Notes: a model not told the origin generated them from the letters alone. DNA of 64,000 bases from Variovorax sp. 679 (GCF_003952185.1 NZ_RXFS01000007.1:310001-374000); one strand, 5' to 3'; positions 7,589 to 18,026 are shown, counted from the stretch's first letter. Translations and numbers: made by a program.

Positions 7589-8680
7589 TCAGGCCGCCAG
7601 CCGCAGCGGCTCGGCCGCTATGTGCGCGCACACCGCGCGCGTCACCTGCTCGGTGGTCGCGGTGCCGCCCAGGTCGCGCGTGTGCAGCGAGGGGTTGGCC
7701 GTGACGTGCTCCACGGCGGCCATCACGCGGCGCGCGGCCTCGGCCTCGCCCAGGTGCTCCAGCAGCATCACCACCGACCAGAAGGTGCCCACCGGGTTGG
7801 CGAGCCCCTTGCCCATGATGTCGAAGGCCGAACCGTGGATGGGCTCGAACATCGACGGATAGCGCCGCTCGGGATCGATGTTGCCGGTGGGCGCAATGCC
7901 CAGGCTGCCCGCGAGCGCGGCCGCGAGGTCGCTGAGGATGTCGGCGTGCAGGTTGGTGGCGACGATGGTGTCCAGCGAGGCCGGGCGGTTGACCATGCGG
8001 GCGGTGCAGGCGTCGACGAGTTCCTTGTCCCAGCTCACGTCGGGGAACTCCTTGGAGACCTGCAGCGCGATCTCGTCCCACATCACCATCGCGTGGCGCT
8101 GCGCATTGCTCTTGGTGACCACCGTGAGCAGCTTGCGCGGCCGCGAGCGGGCCAGGGCAAAGGCGAAGCGCATGATGCGCTCGACGCCCGCGCGGGTCAT
8201 CATGCTCACGTCGGTGGCGGCCTCGATCGGATGGCCCTGGTGCACCCGGCCACCGACGCCGGCGTATTCGCCTTCGGAGTTCTCGCGCACGATCACCCAG
8301 TTCAGGTCCTCCGCCTTGCAGCGCTTCAGCGGCGCGTCGATGCCGGGCAGGATGCGAGTGGGCCGCACGTTGGCGTACTGGTCGAAGCCCTGGCAGATCT
8401 TCAGGCGCAGGCCCCACAGCGTGATGTGGTCGGGGATGTGCGGATCGCCCGCGGAGCCGAAAAGAATGGCGTCCTTGCTGCGCAGCGCGTCGAGGCCGTC
8501 GGCCGGCATCATCTCGCCGTGCTCGCGGTACCAGTCGCCGCCCCAGCCGAAATCTTCGAAGCTGAAGTCCAGTGCGCCGCCGGAGGCCGCGGCCAGCGCT
8601 TCCATCACCTGGCGCCCTGCCGGGATCACTTCCTTGCCGATGCCGTCGCCGGGAATGGTGGCAATGCTGTAGCTGCTCAT
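7589..8680 (-). CDS. tartrate dehydrogenase / D-malate dehydrogenase family (beta-decarboxylating)
   Basis: This protein of 363 residues belongs to the isocitrate/isopropylmalate dehydrogenase superfamily. It shows the N-terminal IPGDGIGKEV, the substrate/metal region VIVRENSEGEYAGVGG, a TKSNAQRHAMVMWDE helix and the metal-binding NLHADILSDLAAAL. The ENSEGEYAG region and the 'tartrate dehydrogenase' length favour the TtuC/DmlA branch over leuB. It is expected to oxidise D-malate or tartrate with NAD in the cytoplasm. The ATG at 8680 gives the family N-terminus MSSYSIA; a longer frame to 8755 enters the regulatory region. It is divergent from a LysR gene and followed by the Bug receptor gene. 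Confidence 0.9.
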   Translation of the reverse strand: MSSYSIATIPGDGIGKEVIPAGRQVMEALAAASGGALDFSFEDFGWGGDWYREHGEMMPADGLDALRSKDAILFGSAGDPHIPDHITLWGLRLKICQGFDQYANVRPTRILPGIDAPLKRCKAEDLNWVIVRENSEGEYAGVGGRVHQGHPIEAATDVSMMTRAGVERIMRFAFALARSRPRKLLTVVTKSNAQRHAMVMWDEIALQVSKEFPDVSWDKELVDACTARMVNRPASLDTIVATNLHADILSDLAAALAGSLGIAPTGNIDPERRYPSMFEPIHGSAFDIMGKGLANPVGTFWSVVMLLEHLGEAEAARRVMAAVEHVTANPSLHTRDLGGTATTEQVTRAVCAHIAAEPLRLAA

Positions 8681-8748
8681 CGTCGATGTCCTCGTTCGTG
8701 TGTACGTGCTCTGTCGGGGCACCCACTGTAGGATCGACCGCATCGAAC

Positions 8749-8769
8749 GATTCACGCCGGAAGTGAATC
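8749..8769. promoter_or_regulatory. perfect inverted repeat, probable LysR binding site
   Basis: GATTCAC and GTGAATC are separated by 7 bases, a perfect 7-bp dyad, in the 123-base gap between the divergent dehydrogenase and LysR genes. A palindrome TGAATTCA follows at 8781-8788 and could be a second, activation-type site. The layout matches LysR autoregulation with divergent target control. The spacing is not a strict T-N11-A. Confidence 0.5.
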
Positions 8770-8803
8770 CATCGTTAACCTGAATTCAACAATCGGATCA
8801 CTC

Positions 8804-9733
8804 ATGGCAGCCCCGGTCCAGCCCGCCGATCTCGGTTTCTTCTCCACGCTCGCGGCCTGCGGCAGCCTGAGCGCCGGGGCGCGCGAACTCGGCATCAGCA
8901 CGCCGGCGGTGAGCAAGCGCCTCGCGCAGATGGAAGCGCGCCTGGGCGTCACGCTGGTGAACCGCACCACGCGGCGCATGAGCCTCACGCCCGAAGGCGA
9001 GCTGTACGTGGCGCACGCGCGCCGCATCCTCGGCGAGATCGACGACATGGCGCAACTGCTCGGCGGCGCGAAGGGCGAGGCGCAGGGCCTGCTGCGCGTG
9101 AACGCCACGCTGGGCTTCGGGCGCAGCCACGTGGCGCCGCTGATCTCGAAGTTCGCGCGCAAGCATCCGCAGGTCGAAGTGCAGCTGCAGCTCTCGGTGA
9201 ACCCGCCGCCGCTGACCGACGATGCGTTCGACGTCTGCATCCGCTTCGGCGCGCCGCCCGAGGCCCGCGTGATCGCGCGGCGCATCGCGTCGAACCGCCG
9301 CCTGCTGTGCGCCTCGCCCGCCTACCTCGCGCGCGCAGGGCAGCCCAAGGTGCCGAACGACCTTACCCGTCACCGCTGCATCGGCATCCGCCAGGGCTAC
9401 GAGGCTTACGGCATCTGGCGGCTGAGCAGCGGGCGCGGCACGGCGCAACGCACCGAGGCGGTGAAGACGCGCGGCGCGCTCAGCACCAACGACGGCGAGA
9501 TCGCGGTCAACTGGGCGCTGGACGGCCACGGCATCCTGATGCGCGCCGAGTGGGACATCGCGCGCTACCTGCGCAGCGGCCGGCTGGTGCAGGTGCTGGC
9601 CAACTACCGCACACCCGACGCCGACATCTACGCCGTGTATCCGCAGCGCCATCAGCTGTCTGCGCGCGTGCGAACTTTCGTCGACTTCATGGCCGCCGCG
9701 CTCGGAAAAGACGACATGCCGCCCAGGGCTTGA
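8804..9733 (+). CDS. LysR family transcriptional regulator
   Basis: This 309-residue protein has an N-terminal winged helix-turn-helix (FFSTLAACGSLSAGARELGI, then TPAVSKRLAQMEARLGVTLVNRTTRRM) and a C-terminal effector-binding domain from about residue 95. It belongs to the DmlR/TtuA-like LysR regulators, which commonly sit divergent to tartrate or malate dehydrogenase genes. It probably activates the dehydrogenase and Bug receptor genes in response to the substrate, acting at the inverted repeat in the shared intergenic region. A weak hairpin (ACAGGC/GCCTGT, 9745-9760) follows the stop. Confidence 0.93.
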   Translation: MAAPVQPADLGFFSTLAACGSLSAGARELGISTPAVSKRLAQMEARLGVTLVNRTTRRMSLTPEGELYVAHARRILGEIDDMAQLLGGAKGEAQGLLRVNATLGFGRSHVAPLISKFARKHPQVEVQLQLSVNPPPLTDDAFDVCIRFGAPPEARVIARRIASNRRLLCASPAYLARAGQPKVPNDLTRHRCIGIRQGYEAYGIWRLSSGRGTAQRTEAVKTRGALSTNDGEIAVNWALDGHGILMRAEWDIARYLRSGRLVQVLANYRTPDADIYAVYPQRHQLSARVRTFVDFMAAALGKDDMPPRA

Positions 9734-9811
9734 GCCCCGATCCGACAGGCGCGGGCCTGTGTTTCTGCTACGGTGTTCCGAACCGATCGACACCCGGAGA
9801 AAGGCCCGTTC

Positions 9812-10888
9812 ATGCCCTCGCGCACGCCGCAGACCCTGCCGCCCGCCTTCGTGCCGCCCTACCTGCTGAGCCGGCTCGCCGAACACGCCAGCGCGCCCGT
9901 CAGCGAACGCGCGGTGAACACGCTGACGATCGATCGCGAGCACCGCGCGCTGCGCGGGTTCGTTCCACCGGCAGTGGTGCAGGGCACGACGGCCATACCT
10001 CCGCGTACCGCCCGGCCAAATTCGCCGGAACGCGCGATCTACGACGCAGGCCACAAGACCATGCTGCCCGGCAAGCTCGTGCGCACCGAAGGCAGGCCCG
10101 CCACCGGCGACATCGCGGCCGACGAGGCGTACGACCACCTGGGCGCGACCTGGCGGCTGTACCACGACGTGTACGAGCGCGACTCCATCGACGGCGCGAG
10201 CATGCCGCTGACCGGCAGCGTGCACTACGGCAAGGACTACGACAACGCCTTCTGGAACGGCACGCAGATGGTGTTCGGCGACGGCGATGGCGAGGTCATG
10301 AACCGCTTTACCATTGCGGTGGACATCATCGGCCACGAGCTCACGCACGGCGTGATCGACCACGAGGCAGCGCTCGTCTACCAGGGCCAGCCCGGCGCGC
10401 TGAACGAGTCGATCTGCGACGTGTTCGGCGTGCTCGTGAAGCAGCATGTGCTGAAGCAGACCGCGCAGCAGGCCGACTGGCTCGTCGGCGCCGGGCTCTT
10501 CATGCCCACCGTGAAGGCGAAGGCGCTGCGCTCGATGGCCGAACCCGGCACCGCCTACGACGACCCGGTGATCGGCAAGGATCCGCAGCCAGCGCACATG
10601 AAAGACTTCGTCGTCACCTCGCAGGACAACGGCGGCGTGCACATCAACTCGGGCATCCCGAACCGCGCGTTCCATCTGGCGGCCGTCGCCATCGGCGGGC
10701 CGGCGTGGGAAACCGCGGGCCGCGTCTGGTACGACACGCTGCGCGACAGGCGCTTGCGCCAGGACGCCGACTTCGAGGCCTTCGCGATGCTCAGCGCCGA
10801 TGTCGCCTCGCGGCGCTTCGGTGCCGGCAGCGCGGTCCACAAGGCAGTGGCCGATGCCTGGCAAGCCGTGGGAGTGATCGAGCCATGA
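9812..10888 (+). CDS. protealysin-like M4 family metalloprotease
   Basis: This is a 358-residue thermolysin-family zinc protease. The zinc site is intact: HELTH at residues 175-179 and the third ligand E199 in ALNESICDVFG. The substrate/catalytic region DNGGVHINSGIPNRAFHLAA is also present. There is no signal peptide; instead residues 12-24 carry the short PPYLLSRLAEH motif of protealysin-type propeptides, which suggests a self-processed precursor secreted or released by a non-Sec route. The ATG at 9812 follows CCCGGAGAAAGG. Its TGA overlaps the ATG of the next gene, an emfourin-type inhibitor, so protease and inhibitor are translationally coupled. Confidence 0.93.
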   Translation: MPSRTPQTLPPAFVPPYLLSRLAEHASAPVSERAVNTLTIDREHRALRGFVPPAVVQGTTAIPPRTARPNSPERAIYDAGHKTMLPGKLVRTEGRPATGDIAADEAYDHLGATWRLYHDVYERDSIDGASMPLTGSVHYGKDYDNAFWNGTQMVFGDGDGEVMNRFTIAVDIIGHELTHGVIDHEAALVYQGQPGALNESICDVFGVLVKQHVLKQTAQQADWLVGAGLFMPTVKAKALRSMAEPGTAYDDPVIGKDPQPAHMKDFVVTSQDNGGVHINSGIPNRAFHLAAVAIGGPAWETAGRVWYDTLRDRRLRQDADFEAFAMLSADVASRRFGAGSAVHKAVADAWQAVGVIEP

Positions 10889-11226
10889 TCCGCCTGCCAC
10901 CAATGAACGAGGCGACCACCGTGCGCGTGACGCGCGAGGGCGGCCTGGCCTACATGCCGGGCCTCGCGCAACCGCGCAGCTTCCGGCTCGGCGACTGCAC
11001 GGCGGAGCTGCGCCAGCAGATCGGCGACGCGCTGCAAAGCGCCGTGCCGCACGCGGAGCAACAGGCCAGCGCGACAGTGTCCGGCGGCGACCAGCGCTTC
11101 TACCGCGTCGAGGTGCTCGTGCGCACCGCCGGCGAGCAGCAGGACATCTTCGTGAGCTTCGAGGTGCCCGAGGCCGAGGCACCGGAGGCGCTGGTGCACC
11201 TTTGGAAGGAAGCGGGCAAGCCCTGA
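10885..11226 (+). CDS. emfourin-like protealysin inhibitor
   Basis: This 113-residue protein has the compact sequence VRVTREGGLAYMPGLAQPRSF followed by an acidic middle and the ending FYRVEVLVRTAG. This is the pattern of emfourin, the protein inhibitor encoded beside protealysin. No signal peptide is present. The ATG at 10885 overlaps the protease stop as ATGA, the arrangement expected for a protease and its cognate inhibitor made together in the cytoplasm. An internal ATG at codon 7 (MNEATTV) is an alternative start. The assignment rests on motif resemblance and on the neighbour. Confidence 0.8.
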   Translation: MIRLPPMNEATTVRVTREGGLAYMPGLAQPRSFRLGDCTAELRQQIGDALQSAVPHAEQQASATVSGGDQRFYRVEVLVRTAGEQQDIFVSFEVPEAEAPEALVHLWKEAGKP

Positions 11227-11229
11227 AGC

Positions 11230-12558
11230 CTAGGCGCTGCCCAGGGCCACCGACGCGATCAGCCACACGTTGGCCGCACCGATCACGCCGAACAGCAGCC
11301 AGGCCAGCGACTTCACCACCGGGCCGTTGGCGAAGCTGCCCATCAGAACGCGGCTGCTCGTGAAGCGGATCAGCGGCCACATCGCAAAGGGCAGCTGGAA
11401 GCTCAGCACCACCTGGCTGAGCACCAGCATCTTGCCCACGCCGCCATCGCCGAACCACCACACGCCGAGCCAGGCCGGCCCGAGCGCCAGCGCGCGCGTG
11501 ATGAGCCTGCGCTGCCAGCACGGGATCTTCAGGTCGAGAAAGCCTTCCATGATGATCTGGCCCGCGATGGTGCCGGTGAAGGTCGAGCTCTGCCCCGAGG
11601 CCAGCAGCGCGATGCCGAACAGCGTGGCCGCGACCGCGCTGCCGACGATGGGCTCCAGCAGCCGGTAGGCGTCGTCGATCTCCGTCACCTCGCGGTGGCC
11701 GGTGGCGTGGAAGGCGCTGGCCGCGAGCACCATGATGGCCGCGTTGACCAGCAGCGCGAGCGAGAGCGACACCACCGCGTCGAGCGTGCAGAAGCGCACC
11801 GCCTCGCGGCGCGCGGGCTCGGTGTCGGCGACGAGACGCGTCTGCACGATGGACGAATGCAGGTAGAGGTTGTGCGGCATCACCGTCGCGCCGACGATGC
11901 CGATGGCCAGGTACAGCGCGCCCGGCTGGTGCAGCCGCTCCAGGCTGGGCCCGAAGCCCATCGCCACGCCGAACCAGTTGGGCGGAGCCATCGCCAGCTC
12001 GACGACGAAGCAGCCCGCGATGGTGCCCACGAGCCCCAGCACGATGGCCTCGACGCGCCGGAAGCCCGCGCCCTGCAGGCCCAGCACCAGCAGCGTGTCG
12101 AAGGCCGTGATGGCGATGCCCACCGGAATCGACACGCCGAACAGCAGGTGCAGCGCGAGCGCGCTGCCCAGCACCTCGGCGAGGTCGCAGGCCACGATGG
12201 CCAGTTCGGCGCCCAGCCACAGCAGGCGGTTGACGCGCGGCGAGTAGTGCTCGCGGCAGGCGCGCGCCAGGTCCTTCTGCGCCACAAGCCCCAGCCGCAC
12301 GCACAGCGTCTGCAGCAGCATCGCGGCGAGGCTCGCGAGCAGCACCACGAACAGCAGGCCGTAGCCGAAGCGCGAGCCGGCCTCGATATCGGTCGCCCAG
12401 TTGCCCGGGTCCATGTAGCCGACCGACACCAGCAGGCCTGGGCCCGCGTAGCGCATCAGCTTCTTGTGGAACGGCAGGTCCTGCGGGACGGCCACGCTGC
12501 CCTTGACTTCGGACGGGCAAAAAGGCGCGGTGGCCGTGCGGGGCAGCGGGAAGAACAT
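11230..12558 (-). CDS. mntH: Nramp family divalent metal (Mn2+/Fe2+) transporter MntH
   Basis: This 442-residue membrane protein has 11-12 helices. The metal-binding motif DPGN is at residues 50-53 in GYMDPGNWATDI, and the second conserved motif, MPHNLYLHSS, is in the sixth helix, which identifies an Nramp proton-coupled manganese/iron importer of the inner membrane. The length fits the bacterial family (400-450). It ends 4 bases from the convergent emfourin gene. The upstream 120 bases are shared with a divergent monooxygenase gene. I see no convincing Fur or MntR box there. Confidence 0.93.
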   Translation of the reverse strand: MFFPLPRTATAPFCPSEVKGSVAVPQDLPFHKKLMRYAGPGLLVSVGYMDPGNWATDIEAGSRFGYGLLFVVLLASLAAMLLQTLCVRLGLVAQKDLARACREHYSPRVNRLLWLGAELAIVACDLAEVLGSALALHLLFGVSIPVGIAITAFDTLLVLGLQGAGFRRVEAIVLGLVGTIAGCFVVELAMAPPNWFGVAMGFGPSLERLHQPGALYLAIGIVGATVMPHNLYLHSSIVQTRLVADTEPARREAVRFCTLDAVVSLSLALLVNAAIMVLAASAFHATGHREVTEIDDAYRLLEPIVGSAVAATLFGIALLASGQSSTFTGTIAGQIIMEGFLDLKIPCWQRRLITRALALGPAWLGVWWFGDGGVGKMLVLSQVVLSFQLPFAMWPLIRFTSSRVLMGSFANGPVVKSLAWLLFGVIGAANVWLIASVALGSA

Positions 12559-12618
12559 GCGGGCGATGATAGGGACAAGGCCGTGGCGTTGTCGCGGACC
12601 TGACCGGCACGGTCGCGC

Positions 12619-12635
12619 CGAATCTCTTAGATTCG
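12619..12635. promoter_or_regulatory. 17-bp inverted repeat in the mntH/monooxygenase intergenic region
   Basis: CGAATCT and AGATTCG are separated by CTT, a perfect 7-bp dyad about 40-58 bases before the monooxygenase ATG and 61 bases before the mntH start. It could be an operator or a small hairpin. No matching regulator is evident. Confidence 0.35.
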
Positions 12636-12676
12636 ACCGTCGTCATTCATCACTCATCCAACTGGAGACCTTTTCA

Positions 12677-12985
12677 ATGATCCACGTCGTCGCCGTCATC
12701 ACCGCCAAGCCGGGCCAGCGCGCCAGATTGCTCGAAGCCTTCGCCGCCAACCGCGCGGCCGTGCTGGCCGAGGCGGGCTGCATCGAATACGGCGCCACGG
12801 TCGATGCGCAAGGCATCCCCACGTCGAAGGCCAGCTTCGGCCCCGACATCTTCGTCGTGATCGAGAAGTGGGAAACGCTGGCGCACCTGCAGGCGCATGC
12901 GGTCGCGCCGCACATGAAGGCACACAGCGAGAAGACGAAGGAGTTCACCGAGAGCAAGCTGATCCACGTGCTCGAGCCGGTCTGA
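12677..12985 (+). CDS. antibiotic biosynthesis monooxygenase-type (putative quinol monooxygenase) protein
   Basis: This 102-residue protein has the dimeric ferredoxin-like ABM fold. It begins MIHVVAVITAKPGQRARLLE, passes through EAGCIEYGATVD, and has the conserved IEKWETLAHLQAHAVAPHM, in which the WE and the AHxxAPHM pattern line the active cavity of YgiN-type proteins. These act on quinols or polyketide rings without cofactors; the substrate here is unknown. The ATG at 12677 is preceded by CTGGAGACC. It is divergent from mntH and shares a short region containing an inverted repeat. Confidence 0.87.
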   Translation: MIHVVAVITAKPGQRARLLEAFAANRAAVLAEAGCIEYGATVDAQGIPTSKASFGPDIFVVIEKWETLAHLQAHAVAPHMKAHSEKTKEFTESKLIHVLEPV

Positions 12986-13092
12986 GGCTCGTCACGCGTC
13001 CTGCGCGGCGCGGCGCGGTGTGAAGTATTGCCACGCATGCGAAGTAACCCCGTGTTACTGTCGCGTCTCCAACAACCAACGAGGAGGAGAGC

Positions 13093-13662
13093 ATGGCGAT
13101 CGCTCGCATGCATGGTCTTGCCTTCTGTGCCCTGGCCGTTCTAGCAACGGGCTGCGCGCAACTGAAGGCCCCGCCCTACGCGGCGGACTACGAAGCCCTT
13201 GACCGGCTCAAGGCAGCCAAACCGGCACCGGTGGCAGTGGTGAAAGTGCAGCCGACGGATCCGAACGATCCGGTCAACAACCTGTCGCTGCGCGGCGCGC
13301 GGCTGATCTCGCCCAGCGGGACCTTTGCCAAGTACCTCGAGGACGCGCTGGTCAGCGACCTCAAGGAAGTTTCGGCCTACGACGCGAAATCGCGCACGCG
13401 GCTCGACGCCCGCATTCTCAGCAACGAGATCAGCGTGGGGAACATCGTCACGGGCACCGGTGTGATGGAAGCGCAGATCGAAGTCACGCGCGAAGGCGTG
13501 CAGCGCCTCAAGAAGAACTACAAGGCGAACACCAGCTTCGAGTCCAGCTTCGCAGGCATCGTGGCCATTCCTGCGGGACAGGCGGCGTACTCGGATCTCG
13601 TGCGCACGTTGCTGCGCCAGGTCTATTCAGACCCCCAGTTCGCAGCAGCACTCGCCCCCTGA
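13093..13662 (+). CDS. putative lipoprotein, unknown function
   Basis: This is a 189-residue protein with a lipoprotein signal: a short basic start, a hydrophobic stretch ALAVLATG, then C21 as the lipidation site. No aspartate follows the cysteine, so outer-membrane sorting is possible. The mature part contains a segment of mixed strands and helices (DALVSDLKEVSAYDAKSRTRLDARI) that recalls auxiliary lipoproteins of lipid transport systems, but I do not recognise a family. A very strong ribosome site (GAGGAGGAGA) sits 6-7 bases before the ATG. It lies 33 bases upstream of another lipoprotein gene, with which it likely forms an operon. Confidence 0.78.
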   Translation: MAIARMHGLAFCALAVLATGCAQLKAPPYAADYEALDRLKAAKPAPVAVVKVQPTDPNDPVNNLSLRGARLISPSGTFAKYLEDALVSDLKEVSAYDAKSRTRLDARILSNEISVGNIVTGTGVMEAQIEVTREGVQRLKKNYKANTSFESSFAGIVAIPAGQAAYSDLVRTLLRQVYSDPQFAAALAP

Positions 13663-13695
13663 AGAACAGAAAACACAATTCGGAGAAGAATTTTC

Positions 13696-14289
13696 ATGTC
13701 CCTCGTTTCCAGAACTCTTCGCGCCGGCATGGCGCTGGCATTCGCAGCACTGCTCGTGGGCTGCGCCCATCCCATCAATGTCGGCACCGACGCCGCGCCG
13801 CAACGCGTCGAAGCCACCCTGGTCCAGAAGAAAGTGGCGTACACCATGACGGACGCCCAGCGCGCCATGCAGGCGGTCACGCCGGGCGGCGGCGGCGACC
13901 GCATCAGCTACTACCCTTACCGCGATCTGGAAAAGTCGATCCGCGATGCATTGCGCGCGGTCTATCAGGACGTGGTCGTGATCAAGTCCGCTGCTGATGC
14001 CAACGCCGTGCAGGCATCGGGCGCCGCCCTGGTGTTCACGCCGGAAATCAAGACGGACTCGGGTTCGCCTTCACCTTTCACATGGCCGCCGACCTACTTC
14101 ACGACCGAGGTGTCCTGTGTCGTGACTGATCCTGCCGGGGTCGAAGTGACCCGCGTCAAGGCATCGGGCCGTGGCGAAGCGGAGTTCAGCGAATTCAAGG
14201 GCGAGTTCGGTCTTGCCGCCAAGCGCGCGGCAACCAAGATGGCCACCGAACTCAGCAGCGAGCTCCGCAGGAACGAGAAACTGCGCTGA
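13696..14289 (+). CDS. putative lipoprotein, unknown function
   Basis: This 197-residue protein has a signal ending in LLVGC, with C23 as the lipid anchor. The mature part includes a YYPYRDLEKSIRDALRAVYQDVVVI region and an LVFTPEIKT strand, and ends with an amphipathic helix rich in Ala, Lys and Arg. The alternation suggests a domain that measures or binds at the envelope, but no family is recognised. It follows the other lipoprotein gene closely and is preceded by CGGAGAAGAATTTTC, a normal ribosome site. A strong rho-independent terminator follows, so the two genes probably form a closed transcription unit. Confidence 0.75.
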   Translation: MSLVSRTLRAGMALAFAALLVGCAHPINVGTDAAPQRVEATLVQKKVAYTMTDAQRAMQAVTPGGGGDRISYYPYRDLEKSIRDALRAVYQDVVVIKSAADANAVQASGAALVFTPEIKTDSGSPSPFTWPPTYFTTEVSCVVTDPAGVEVTRVKASGRGEAEFSEFKGEFGLAAKRAATKMATELSSELRRNEKLR

Positions 14290-14319
14290 ACCCTCCGGCA
14301 CCTGCTGCCGTCCCCAAGA

Positions 14320-14346
14320 AAAAACGCGCCCTCGGGCGCGTTTTTC
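14320..14346. terminator. bidirectional rho-independent terminator
   Basis: A run of A, the stem CGCGCC/GGCGCG with loop CTCG (extended by flanking A-T pairs), then TTTTTCTTT. It lies 30 bases after the lipoprotein gene and just before the gap stop codon, so it can serve both converging units. Confidence 0.88.
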
Positions 14347-14363
14347 TTTGAAGCCGCGAAGCC

Positions 14364-15365
14364 TTACTTCGACACGACCTTCACCATCTCCAGGCACTTG
14401 TTCGAGTAGCCCCATTCGTTGTCGTACCAGCTCACGAGCTTCACGAACGTACCGTCGAGCGCGATGCCGGCTTCGGCGTCGAAGATCGAGGTGCGCGGAT
14501 CGCCGCGGAAGTCGGTGGCCACCACCTTGTCTTCCGTGTAGCCCAGCACGCCCTTGAGCGCGCCTTCGCTCTGCGCCTTCATTTCAGCGCAGATTTCCTT
14601 GTACGTGGCTTCCTTCACCAGCTCGACCGTCAGGTCGACCACCGACACGTCGGAGGTCGGCACGCGGAAACTCATGCCGGTGAGCTTCTTGTTGAGCTCG
14701 GGGATCACCACGCCCACGGCCTTGGCTGCGCCGGTGCTCGAGGGAATGATGTTTTCCAGGATGCCGCGGCCGCCGCGCCAGTCCTTGTTGCTCGGGCCGT
14801 CCACGGTCTTCTGCGTGGCGGTGGCTGCGTGCACGGTGGTCATCAGGCCGCGCTTGATGCCCCACTTGTCGTTCAGCACCTTGGCCAGCGGGGCCAGGCA
14901 GTTGGTGGTGCAGCTGGCGTTGCTGACGATGGCTTCGCCGGCGTACTTCTTGTCGTTCACGCCGTAGACGAACATGGGGGTGTCGTCCTTCGACGGCGCC
15001 GACAAAATGACCTTCTTCGCGCCCGCGTCGATGTGCTTCTGCGCCGTTTCCTTCGTGAGGAAGAGGCCGGTCGATTCGAGCACGACGTCGGCGCCGACTT
15101 CGTTCCACTTCAGTTGCGCGGGGTCGCGCTCCTGCGTGAGGCGGATCTTCTTGCCGTTCACGATCAGCGTGTTGCCTTCGACCGTGACTTCGCCCTTGAA
15201 GCGGCCATGCACCGAGTCGTACTGGAGCATGTAGGCGAGGTAGTCGGGCTCGAGCAGGTCGTTGATGGCAACGATCTCGATGTCGTTCTTGAAGTTCTGC
15301 ACCGCTGCGCGCAGCACGTTGCGACCGATGCGGCCGAAGCCGTTGATACCGAGTTTGATAGCCAT
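14364..15365 (-). CDS. gap: glyceraldehyde-3-phosphate dehydrogenase, type I
   Basis: This 333-residue enzyme converts glyceraldehyde-3-phosphate, phosphate and NAD to 1,3-bisphosphoglycerate in glycolysis, gluconeogenesis or the Calvin route. It begins with the Rossmann motif INGFGRIGRNVLR and carries the catalytic SNASCTTNCLAPL with C152. The C-terminal DNEWGYSNKCLEMV is also standard. A strong ribosome site (TAGGAGCAAG) precedes the ATG. It lies 64 bases downstream of transketolase on the same strand, forming a tkt-gap unit of central carbon metabolism, and ends at a bidirectional terminator. Confidence 0.98.
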   Translation of the reverse strand: MAIKLGINGFGRIGRNVLRAAVQNFKNDIEIVAINDLLEPDYLAYMLQYDSVHGRFKGEVTVEGNTLIVNGKKIRLTQERDPAQLKWNEVGADVVLESTGLFLTKETAQKHIDAGAKKVILSAPSKDDTPMFVYGVNDKKYAGEAIVSNASCTTNCLAPLAKVLNDKWGIKRGLMTTVHAATATQKTVDGPSNKDWRGGRGILENIIPSSTGAAKAVGVVIPELNKKLTGMSFRVPTSDVSVVDLTVELVKEATYKEICAEMKAQSEGALKGVLGYTEDKVVATDFRGDPRTSIFDAEAGIALDGTFVKLVSWYDNEWGYSNKCLEMVKVVSK

Positions 15366-15429
15366 CTGACTTGCTCCTAAGGTTGAAAAACTTGTTTGTC
15401 GTGAACCGGCGAGAGATCGGACCGATCGA

Positions 15430-17481
<2,052 letters not shown>

Positions 17482-17645
17482 GTGCGGTGGGCTTTCGGAG
17501 GGAAAAGGGAGGATTGGGGTGGGGAGAACCCGCGATTTTACCGGGCGAGCCCCGGACGCCTCCGATACGGCCTGAACACCCTTCCGATGCTTCCGTGCGT
17601 TCCCACCTGCGTTGCCCGGCGGATGGACTGCTAGAGTTGCCACCC

Positions 17646-18026
17646 ATGCACGGGCTGCACCTCACCGCCGACCTCCACGACTGCCAATGCGGCCTTCAAT
17701 GGCTCACCGACCGCGACGCCCTGGGCGCGGTCTGCCTCAAGGCCGTGAGCGCCGCCGGACTACAGGCGGTGGGCAAGCTGATCCACGGCTTTCCGGCCAC
17801 GCCGCAGGGGCCGGGCGGGGTCACGGCCACGGTGCTGCTGGCCGAGTCGCACCTGTGCATCCACACCTGGCCCGAGCAGCGCGGCGTGACGCTCGACGTG
17901 TACGTCTGCAACTTCAGCGGCGACCACTCGGCCAAGGCCCATGCGCTGATGGAGTGCCTGGTGTCGGTGTTTCAGCCCCTGCACAGCGAACGCAACGAGC
18001 TGCAGCGCGGACGGGTCGCAGCGTGA
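17646..18026 (+). CDS. speD: S-adenosylmethionine decarboxylase proenzyme (prokaryotic class 1b type)
   Basis: This 126-residue proenzyme contains AESHLCIHTWPE. Self-cleavage before S68 would create the pyruvoyl group, with H73 and C88 (in YVCNFSG) as the other catalytic residues; the spacing of 5 and 20 residues matches the small bacterial enzymes. It would supply decarboxylated AdoMet as aminopropyl donor for spermidine-type synthases. The ATG at 17646 gives MHGLHLTADL, which fits the family start. Its TGA overlaps the GTG of murU. A membrane-anchored spermidine-synthase-like protein is encoded at 36.9-38.5 kb and is its only evident partner in the window. Confidence 0.92.
   Translation: MHGLHLTADLHDCQCGLQWLTDRDALGAVCLKAVSAAGLQAVGKLIHGFPATPQGPGGVTATVLLAESHLCIHTWPEQRGVTLDVYVCNFSGDHSAKAHALMECLVSVFQPLHSERNELQRGRVAA

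Noticed and set aside
8798..12646. Open frame of 1282 codons on the minus strand spanning LysR, protease, emfourin and mntH regions.
   Set aside because: It crosses genes of both strands in the wrong frame and has no domain; the true genes in this stretch carry clear motifs.
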